DNA of 64,000 bases from Nematopogon swammerdamellus (Eukaryota > Arthropoda > Insecta > Lepidoptera > Adelidae): contig OX336355.1 in the NCBI GenBank assembly GCA_946902875.1, positions 8,763,347 through 8,827,346 on the forward strand, in the 5' to 3' direction. The position numbers and the translations under genes were made by a program. Positions 55,741 to 64,000 of this stretch are shown here, piece by piece (the stretch's first letter is position 1; each line of letters begins with the position of its first letter). The notes under the pieces were generated by a model, which did no database searches, was not told the origin of the DNA, and saw only the letters and a list, made by a program, of their open reading frames with translations.

Positions 55741-56470
55741 TTCATAGAATGATGATGATTATATCAATCATAATCACGTAACCATTGTGTGTCAAAGTGC
55801 GCAGTTGGCCGATCGCGTAGAATGTTGATGTTGGTATTGTTTGCACGCTTGAACTCGCATTATTACGCTTAGTTGAAAACATCGGAGCTTCAATGCCTGT
55901 CTTGTCTTCTCGGATGTCGGACTTTGAACAACATTAAAGTTTTACCTTTCCCTTCTTTGCATATTCTATTATATTATTCTATCTTTGCATAGGCAAAATT
56001 TTGCATAGTCTACTGTAGCCTTTCGGGAACCTTTTTCGCTTAGATATTTCACAAGATATTTTTTTTCTTCAATGTTTTAATGTAGTCATTACCTAGTACA
56101 CAGTTAAAGAAGGCCGATTCTAGTTCCGATTTTAAATTTTCTTTTTCAGCGCCCTCTATGATCATGATTGGCAGTGAAGTTATTACTTTTCGCCTGTTCA
56201 GTCTTTGCTTTGCGAATCTATTTTCAAGTGAACTTTCCACTGAAAATTTTGATTATCTGCTATTTCACTAGATGGCGCCTGTTTTGCTGTAATAACAAAA
56301 TGACCTATTCACAAGCGTATTTCAAATGCCAGAATTTCCAATATGATCTGTTGAGCTGCAAGCAATTTTAAGAGAAATCGAACCTCTCTCTCCCCAATTT
56401 ACTGTCTGTTTTTCACACCTTTCTAGCTCCCACAGAACAGCGATTGACAGCCGTCTTCCCACAGCTGAGG
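55741..56470. other. Intronic DNA, nothing identified
   Basis: Short open frames only; no splice-supported exon and no repeat matched. Confidence 0.3.
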
Positions 56471-56471
56471 A

Positions 56472-56595
56472 TTTTTTTTGTTATGGAAATTAACAGGGTT
56501 GGCTACATCACCTACAATACAATATACGTGATTTGCCCATAATACCTTGGTGAATTAGGTGCCATGATAGTGCTTCCCTTTGGTCTTGTTGGTTT
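56472..56595 (-). mobile_element. SINE-A 3' end, diverged
   Basis: TTATGGAAATTAACAGGGTT, GGCTACATCACCTACAATAC and GGTGCCATGATAGTGCTTCC in reverse orientation. It is older than most copies. Confidence 0.65.
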
Positions 56596-56710
56596 GGCTT
56601 GTTGTGTTATTTAAGCTGAAATGCTTTACTTAATTATGTTGTCTGAACTTATTTAATTCTATTAGTGTTTTACGTTAAGTGACAAATGATATGTGATTTT
56701 TTTATTTATA

Positions 56711-57046
56711 AACGTGAGTCAGTTCTAGAGGCCAAGCTTTAACAATAAAGTGGTTTATATACGTGAGTCAGTTCCAGAGGTTAGCTTTACCAACAAAGTG
56801 GTTTATAAACGTGAGTCAGTTCCAGAGGCCAAGCTTTACCAACAAATTGGTTTATAAACGTGAATCAGTTGCAGAGGCTAGCTTTACCGACAAAGTGGTT
56901 TATAAACGTGAGTCAGTTCCAGAGGCCAGCTTTACCAACAAAGTGGCTTATAAACTTGAGTCAGTTCCAAAGGCCAGCTTTACCAAAAAAGTGGTTTATA
57001 AAAGTGAGTGAGTTTCAGAGGCCAGTTTTACCAACAAAGTGTTTTC
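56711..57046 (+). repeat. 48-base minisatellite, seven copies
   Basis: Units begin AACGTGAGTCAGTTCCAGAG and continue GCCAGCTTTACCAACAAAGT. The period is 48, with two units of 49. Forty-eight bases is 16 codons, so two open frames with repeated SQFQRPALPTKW-type peptides run across the later units. The flanks are a SINE-A remnant and a SINE-B fragment. Confidence 0.93.
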
Positions 57047-57052
57047 CAGTAA

Positions 57053-57172
57053 TAGCCAGCAATCCAAAGGGAATACTCCGGTATGGCACCTACCTTCTCG
57101 GAGGTGATATTAGCTGGCAGGAGCATGTGCTCTAGCCCCTCTGACTCAGCCACCCATACCGGATTACATAAA
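57053..57172 (+). mobile_element. SINE-B 3' end
   Basis: CCAGCAATCCAAAGGGAATA, CACCTACCTTCTCGGAGGTG and CAGCCACCCATACCGGATTA in forward orientation. Confidence 0.8.
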
Positions 57173-59143
57173 ATAATTTTTATATAGATTTCTTACAAGT
57201 GGATGAAGATAAATGAAGGAGCAATATTTTAAAATAAAACAACTTTTGTATTAATTTAAGAAAATTGCATACATTTTTGTTTATATAATTAAATTTGGTA
57301 AGAATAAATTTATAAAAAAAGAATTGTATTATTAATTTATTAAAAGATATGTATACATATATACATATACTTATACATAACATAACATATAGTTGAATTT
57401 CGAATAATTAAATCTAATAGATAAATCAAGTCAAATTATGTGAAAATAAGAAAGAAAATAAGCTTAAATATAACAAACTTAAATTACTTAAATAAAGTAA
57501 GCTTGGCACAATGACTAGATATACACACCCATCATGGTCTAGAATCATTTTGTAGCCATTTTGTAAATAATATAAAATGTTTGCCAACGAAGCTCTTTCA
57601 AGTATGAAAAGTATATATTATTCACAATATTGCAAACAATTATTCTTTAGACATAAAATAAAACGAAAATGAACAAAAAAGTAAATACAATTTATGTACT
57701 TATATTTAATATACATTATAATATTTTCATTACCACGATATGTACTCGTATAAACTAAAAGTCTGTATAGAATTTTGGTTCTAAAATACCTACTTGTATG
57801 CAAAAAATATGTAAGATATATGAAATGAAGAAATAGGTATATTGCATTTATAATTTATGTCCGTGTATTTTTATTAACAGAAATATAAATGATTTATTAG
57901 ATTCTTATTAATATAAAATGTTTACAAAATAAATCTGTAATTGTGTACTGGCTCTATGCGGCATTGTTTTTGCATTAAAACTAAACATTATCTATCTACC
58001 TACAATAAATATATTTATAGAACGATATGTAAAATGTTCTTTATATTATATTCACATTATACAATAATTGATGGTACGTAAATAGTTATTCACAATAAAT
58101 TTTATTAACACATTGTTTTCGTAGGTACCTACCAACAAAATATTTTATCATAATCACACATTCAATGTTAAAATTACATTTAGTTGCTTACGAACTAAAT
58201 GTTTTTCACATAATTTAATCTATAAAATATTATAAAAAAAGTTACAATCTGACTGCTGGGTATGTTTTATAATTTTTTTAAATTCAATATTGTAATAAGT
58301 GCAGAATCGCCGTATAATTTTAAGTTTCTAATTATTTGTGAACAATATAATAACATTTAAAATGTTTTATATTGTGCAAGTTAACTGTTAGTGTAATCAT
58401 AATCAATCGGGCCGAAACAAACATAATTTGTTTGTATGCGCTGCGCTCTGGTAGCGAGTCAACATTATTAGGTATACAATATTCGCTTAATACTTAAATG
58501 TTCTATGAAAATAAATAAGGATAATTTTATTTACATTCTTTGGCTCGTTAGCTGTGTTTTCCTAATATAACTATCTAAAACAATTAGCAATATACTTGCA
58601 TTAATACAATTCACAAGATGTCTTCCCAGCCGGTCGTTCAATTCGTACTTATATTGCATTGACAATATTATTATTTTTTTTATTAAAGGCGCCTAATGTG
58701 GCGCCGAGCTACCTATACTATAAGGTGTCTAACGACGCCCATGTACATTCGGTCGTGTGCGGGGGTTGCGAATTATGGCATATTAATGACAAATTAAACA
58801 CAATAACTTACTAAACAAACTCCATAGTTACACATTATATTCATTAAAATTTAAAAGACAATAACAGGTTCTAAAAAAATTTAACTCTATTCACCTAGTT
58901 ATTTCAGATTATACGCCTTATTTAACCATCCAGAAATATTAGTGATTGCATTGATGAGAACCGCATCTAAATCCGGTGGGGCGTTTTCCAGTTAAAAGTT
59001 AACACACAGACGGCAGATGTTGAGTTTTATAATATTTATGAAATAAATAAACCTATTTGTATAAGTCATATTTTAAGGTTGATTTTCTTGTCAATCATCT
59101 TTCAACGATTAAATTATATACGAAATATAAATAATAAATACTG
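57173..59143 (-). other. Probable 3' UTR and downstream flank of cassette A
   Basis: This AT-rich stretch follows the cassette A stop codon and has no supported coding region. Several AATAAA signals lie on the minus strand, for example at 58526-58531, about 610 bases after the stop. A LINE-tail fragment interrupts it at 58670-58775. The true polyadenylation site cannot be chosen from sequence alone. Confidence 0.35.
58670..58775 (-). mobile_element. LINE 3' tail fragment in the possible 3' UTR
   Basis: GCGCCTAATGTGGCGCCGAG, AAGGTGTCTAACGACGCCCA and GGTCGTGTGCGGGGGTTGCG. Confidence 0.65.
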
Positions 59144-59279
59144 TTATAAATCAGAGAAGCCCTGTAAATTCTGTAAGTCCAGGATGTCAGACTCCAGGGT
59201 GCCGGTGATGGTCTGCAGGACCCTGAAAGCCTTCGACTGACGCGGCGGAGCCTCACTAGCGAAGTGGTGGTAGATGACT
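59144..59279 (-). CDS. Cassette A terminal coding exon
   Basis: The acceptor reads TCTGATTGCAG. The first base completes the AGA codon begun by the 61768 donor, and 44 codons then run to TAA. The peptide begins VIYHHFASEAPP and contains RQSKAFRVLQTITGT before ending GFSDL. The next AG, two bases downstream, would give a quick stop, so the chosen acceptor is the only one that works. The QSKAFRVLQTITGT motif is mirrored by QSRSFKYLQMLTGT in the last exon of cassette B, which is strong internal evidence that both are real exons. A short conserved C-terminal motif of this form suggests a binding site. The intron to the previous exon is 2.5 kb. The peptide is too short for conventional gene finders and was assembled here from splice sites and phase. 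Confidence 0.85.
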
Positions 59280-59895
59280 CTGCAATCAGATATTTTGTTA
59301 TGATATTATTATTGTGTTTATTATTTGTTTTTGAACGCGCAACAGAAGGTCTAGGTACATTTATATGTTTTGCGAAATATTTAAAAAGCTATGTCAATAG
59401 TAACATTTACAGTAATTAGTAAAAAAAAAAAATATTGTAGTACTTGGAAAAGGAATTTAAAAGAAAAAAAGTTTTATTTTCTTTTAAATTCCTCTTGCAA
59501 CTTTACTAATTACATAAATTGTTTTATTCTTTATAATTAGATATCTAATATATACAATAATAATGAAAACTTTAGCATTTTAAGATATTTCGTGTTCTCT
59601 TAATTCCATGTTTCAACCTTTGATTAAAATAGTTCTAAATAACAGTAATGAAACCAGACTAAAAATACTTGTAGAAATCTATACAATATGCACTTGCGAG
59701 GCCGACAATCTATAAATAAAAAAGCTGTGAAATGATGGTTTTTTACTGAAGCGATGTTGCAAAGATGTAACTTCCTACAATAGTGAACTACGCACACTTT
59801 TAACTCTACCATAAATAATTATAATTAAATCTGAAAACAGTTGCACAATAAAGGTGAGCGTCCACATGCCCGCATTGTACGCATCGGATCGATCT

Positions 59896-60086
59896 GTATC
59901 CTTATCACGAGATTTAATCTAGACCGCGTACTACGCTACGCCGCGTTTTCCGCATCCTTTTGTATGGAGAAACGAAGTTCGTAAATCTATCACTAGAGGC
60001 GTTGCTCCGTTTCTCCATACAAAATGATGCGGAGAACACGGCGTAGCGTAGTACGCGGTATAGGTTAAATCTCGTGATAAGGATAC
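59896..60086. mobile_element. Foldback element, 79-base arms
   Basis: The left arm 59896-59974 (GTATCCTTATCACGAGATTT to TTTGTATGGAGAAACG) pairs with 60008-60086, loop 33 bases, with a few mismatches. There is no coding sequence. Confidence 0.9.
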
Positions 60087-60165
60087 TGATGATCGCACGA
60101 TCATCATAGAACGAAAAATGCAAAATGTGTAATGTTAAAATATGACGAACCCGATTGCAGTCTAT

Positions 60166-60431
60166 GACGGAGGTTACACCCTAGGTTTGGCATCAGTTCA
60201 GTCCGTGACCTTAGTCACGACCAGATTGACGCCAGACTGACGCCAGACGTAAAATGCATTCGCACTATCAGTCTGCCATCAGTCTAGTATCAAAATATTT
60301 TAAAATCCATCAGTCTGGTCCATCATTCCAATCCATCCATCCATCAAAGTAGATTAAACGGTCAGTCTGGACCATGGTTTAACCAGACTGATAGACTGAA
60401 CTGATGCCAAACCTAGCGTGTAACCTCCGTC
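60166..60431. mobile_element. MITE with 38-base terminal inverted repeats
   Basis: Left GACGGAGGTTACACCCTAGG to CAGTTCAGTC (60166-60203); right 60394-60431 differs at one position. TCTAT/TAT at the edges suggests a short target duplication. The interior is filled with CAGTCTGG and its complement. Confidence 0.9.
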
Positions 60432-61767
60432 TATGGATGACGATGAATAAAGAATAAAGAATAATCGATCAAACGGATTTTAACAAGTACTGCGTCCACT
60501 GTATCCTCAGCAATCGTAATGCCGACGATGGGCGCCGCGACCACCCTTTGCATTCGGATTTTCATGACGTCATCGGTATGTCGGCATTGCCGACGCTCCG
60601 ATACGTGCGGTCCGTCCCGTGCGTGCGATGCGAATATGTGTTCGGTTTATGAAATGAAATTTGCAGGTACTCCAAATTTGCTGAAAGCATAAATCATTCG
60701 AAAGTAAGGTCATTTACAGACAAATGAATAAAAACTAGCTGACATAAAAAATTGCAACATGCTGTATTTTTTGCTGTGAAATAAAATTCAAATGGAATAT
60801 AACAAAATATAACAAAACATTTTGTTGTCTTTGAGAAAATAAAGCAAACATTTTTCAAAGCAAGTTTTTTTATTCTGGCCTGCTTATTTACGCATCAGAA
60901 TTAAGTGGCAGTTTTCTCCAGTTTAATAAAATTATTACTACTAATTAATAGTTAATAAATACTATGAGTATTATTTGATTGTATTTAGTTCAAATCAAAT
61001 AAAAAAACGTTTATTGCACATAGATAGTACAAATGTTAAAACCTAATTCATATGGCATTTTTTGCCAGTCTATGTAGGTATACCCTTTTTTTTTTAAATA
61101 ATCCAGTTAAGATGTTCCGTTCAGGAGTTACCTACCTAAGTAAGAAAGAAGTAAGAGAAGTTGAACTAGAAAACTACAAATATATTTATCTCTCTCTCAA
61201 GGAGAAGAGTCATCTGCCACGTGATTCTGACTAAAGAATAAAGCCTACTGAATTAGATAGGAAGGCTGCAGAAGCAACACATAATAAGCAGTGCAATTAA
61301 TATATGTTTGGTTTATTACGTCGAACTGTGCATACTGCCCCTTAGTACCGCCCGCCGACGCTGAAATAAAGTAATTTAGCCTTTACATGTCTGTTGTGTT
61401 CTGTGTTTCTGAGAAGGTTACGTATTATATTCGGGAAAATATCTTATAGGTTCCTGTTTGGTTAGGGAAAATTTTAGGTAAGATTGGTATCAAAGGACCC
61501 ATAATTTTGCGTAAAAAGAAAGTAATGAACTCTATTAATTTGATCAATTTGAAAGCACCATAGCAGATCTTATAGAATAGGTGTAAATTATTCAGAGCCA
61601 GTGAACCGTCAAGAAGAGAAGAACCAAAGACTTGAATAGATCAAGTAACCAACGTCAAAAACTTAACTGTCTCAAAAGTTTTTACTCGGAAGTGTGTAAG
61701 TGTAAAAATATATCAATATATACACACATAATATTCAAAACATGTATATTATATAGTAGGTATTCAC
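60432..61767. other. Intron of cassette A, nothing identified
   Basis: Lies between the two cassette A exons together with the elements to its left. A 60-codon plus-strand frame at 61052 has no support. Confidence 0.4.
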
Positions 61768-64000
61768 CTTCTGTTTGTCGCCTCATTGCCTCCACCCTCC
61801 AGTTGGATGGGAATGATTCTCGTCCTGGGCTGACTGTTGTTGAGCGCGGGCAGATCTTGCTGAGTCGGCCCCTCCTGCTGATCCAGTCGAACTAACTGCG
61901 GAGACAACACCCTCATGATGCGCTGAGTCGGCTGCGAGTAGGGCGGCTGCGCCTGCGGCTGTCCCTGGGGATTTTGCTGCATATCGATGATTATACGCAG
62001 CTGAGGTTGCTGATCACCACCGCGTCGATGACCTTCCTGGAATTCCTTACTCGACACTTCCATCTGAACGGGAATCACGCGACTAGCGTGCCCGTTCTGC
62101 GACGAACCGTGGTCGAAGGTCGGTTGCGAGTCGCGTGGCAGACTCTTGCGGTTCTCCGATGGTTTCGTCGACCACTTCGGCTGGACGGTTTGCTGAACGA
62201 GCGGCGGACTGGACAGGTCGCGCGGAGCTCCTCTCAGCTCATTGCTCTTTTGAACCCATTCCGGCTCAACCTGCCTCTCCCTCGGAGGACTGACCAGCTC
62301 CCTGGTCAAGCTCTTGCGGCCATCTAACGGCCTCTGGCACCACTCTGGAGGAGGAGTCTTCTCTTTTTGGGTCTTCACCCATGGAGGCACAGATTTGGGA
62401 CTTTCAGGTTTGTGGTAATAGACCGGCTCTTGGGTGACGAATACAACTTCCTTATTGGGATGCGGGTGCGGCTGCTGCTGCGATTGCTGCTGTGATTGCG
62501 GTTGTGCGTGCGTCTGCTGCGGCTGCGGCCGCTCCTGCTCTTGCTGTGTTTTCCGCGGCGTTACTGGAATAGACATGTGAGTTTGATAGCGTACTTCGCC
62601 CGGTAGTTGACCCAGCATGGCTGGTGATGCAGTATTTTCGCTTTGCGGATTGGCTCTCCATGGATTTGGTTCAGGTTGTTGGCTCTGTTTCCACTGATTT
62701 GACTCATTTTGATTATTTGTCTTCCATGGGTTTTGTTGAATGTTGTTCTGTTGCGCCGAAGGCTCGTTCGGCCTGCCAAATGGTGGGCTACCGAAGGTTT
62801 GATTGCTCGATGGCTGATAGTAATTGTTATTATCCACTTCTCGTTGGTTTCGGTTAAGAGTGTTGGATCGCCACGGGGCAGGATTACTCGGGTCGACCTT
62901 GGGACTTTCGGGTCTGGGCTCGTTTCGTACATTGTTGTAAATCGTGTTGTTATATAGGTTTCTCGGAGGACTCTGCCTTAAATTATTTGTATAATTGTCT
63001 TGCACCCTGGGTGAAGCCCTAGGTAGAGTGTGATAGACCGATGGAGAAGGACTCTCGTTTTGGTAAAGTGGCGATTGATTATTCGCCGAAGGCGTGAACT
63101 GCGGAGATCTGTTACTGTTTGTCGGCGAAAACGGACCTCTTTGTTGCGGTGAAGCAGAAACCGTCGGAGACTCCCGCCGCTCTTGTTGCCGCCATGGATT
63201 GTTTGGATTCGGCGAAATTGGTGAACCGTTGGAGGTCACCGGAGGAGACGAGTTGATTCCGTGTGGTCCAAACGGAGTCGGACTTTTGTTGAACTGCGAG
63301 TCCTGCCTTTGAAGCAGGTCTCTAGTCGGCGTCTGTACGTTCGCCCCCGGAGAAGGTATCGACGGTTTGGCAGGGTACTGCGGTTCCGGCTTGTGAAGAG
63401 GGCTTTCTGGCGACTGATTTGCAGCACTACCGTAGGGATAGTTCTGTCGGGCTATATTGTTGGGTATTTGTGGCGTGTACGTCGCCGGTGGCTGCTGCGA
63501 AAACGACATAAGTGGATTCTGCTGCATGACAGGACTTGGAGCCTTCTCGACGAATTTCGGAACTGCACCGAGCCTCTCCTTGTCGGCCTTCTCCTGCTCC
63601 CAGTGGTATGGGCTGTTGGTCTTTCGGAGCATGCCGATCGGATTTTCCGGGATGACGATTTCTGGTCGCTCGCCGATGGGTCTGATGACGGTTTCGGGCT
63701 TGGCTGCGCCGGGAGCCGGGGTCTGAATGACTAGGGGTGGCGGAGGAGGTGGCGGGGGTGGTCCTCCCTGGAACGGCGGTGGAGGTGGAGGTCCGCCGCC
63801 GCCTCTGGGAGGTTGTTGGCCGCCGTTGGCAACGGTCTGTTGGGCGGCATAGGCCTGGTCATGCTCCTCTTGTGAGCGTTGGCGAGCGAGTCGGCGCGCC
63901 ATGCTGGGGGTTTTGATCTGGGAGAGGTCGAGACCTCCGGGCGTGTAGGTGAACGGTTTCTTGTCTTTAGTCATCATCGCGTTCTGGATGCAAGCCGGTG
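61768..64000 (-). CDS. Cassette A large coding exon, 5' end beyond window
   Basis: This single exon encodes at least 737 residues. Reading stays open to the window edge: ahead of the first methionine lie residues PACIQNA, matching PAAIQNA in the cassette B exon, so that methionine is probably not the true start. Residues 8-29 hold KPFTYTPGGLDLS and MARRL. Residues 57-81 are glycine- and proline-rich with runs of six and nine prolines, resembling ligands of profilin or EVH1 domains. The middle is rich in Q, N, S and P with repeated PW motifs (NPWR, APWR, NPWK, VPPW). Near residues 540-630 there are three similar units around EWCQRP, EWVQKS and KWSTKP. The end has repeated RVIPVQMEV, LRIIIDM and RIIPIQLEG. 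The exon ends AGAAG followed by GTGAAT, a good donor, in phase 2. A cytoskeletal scaffold is inferred from composition; the family is not recognised with certainty. Confidence 0.88.

Overview
The window looks like intronic and exonic DNA from an insect, most likely a moth or butterfly. The grounds are an AT-rich background, short GT-AG bounded exons, a TCAGTG arthropod-type initiator, and dense tRNA-derived SINEs, 5'-truncated LINE tails, MITEs and Helitron-like repeats of types I associate with Lepidoptera. The assignment rests on repeat character and is an inference. There is no bacterial-style gene organisation, CRISPR array or operon.

All convincing host coding sequence is on the minus strand and falls into two cassettes. 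Cassette A is at the right end: a large exon (61768 to beyond 64000) joins in phase to a short terminal exon (59144-59279), followed by a long AT-rich stretch that may be 3' UTR. Cassette B is at the left end: a probable promoter and 5' UTR exon (8099-8237), an N-terminal coding exon (7219-7869), a 2.8 kb exon (3777-6580) and a terminal exon (3020-3197). A 13-codon exon starting MATESKK (21129-21168) supplies a possible alternative N-terminus for cassette B. Both cassettes begin with the same block (IQNAM, a short spacer, then KPFTYTPGGLDLS and MARRL) and end in the same motif (QS[KR][AS]F[RK]xLQxxTGT) carried on a separate last exon with the same splice phase. They are therefore either tandem paralogues or alternative 3' cassettes of one long gene. 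The proteins are low-complexity, proline-, glutamine- and acid-rich with recurring tryptophan motifs. I suspect a cytoskeletal or Z-disc scaffold of Zasp or synaptopodin-2 type, but no PDZ or LIM domain is visible and the family is unproven.

The 50 kb between the cassettes is a graveyard of mobile DNA. It holds a degenerate non-LTR retrotransposon with a zinc finger, reverse transcriptase and restriction-like endonuclease (about 10430-13465), and a 5'-truncated relative (52840-53310). It also holds RTE-like and CR1/Jockey-like LINE tails, several terminal-inverted-repeat and foldback elements, and two satellites (20 bp x about 33 at 34097-34762; 48 bp x 7 at 56711-57046). A 2.93 kb near-identical tandem duplication (44727-47660 and 47677-50608) has a patterned 16 bp junction. 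The SINEs are modular: at least three different 5' heads are fused to one shared core. One locus (35672-36735) shows three generations of nested insertion.

The observations most worth following are the two-cassette architecture of the host locus, the head-swapping SINE system, and the very recent tandem duplication.
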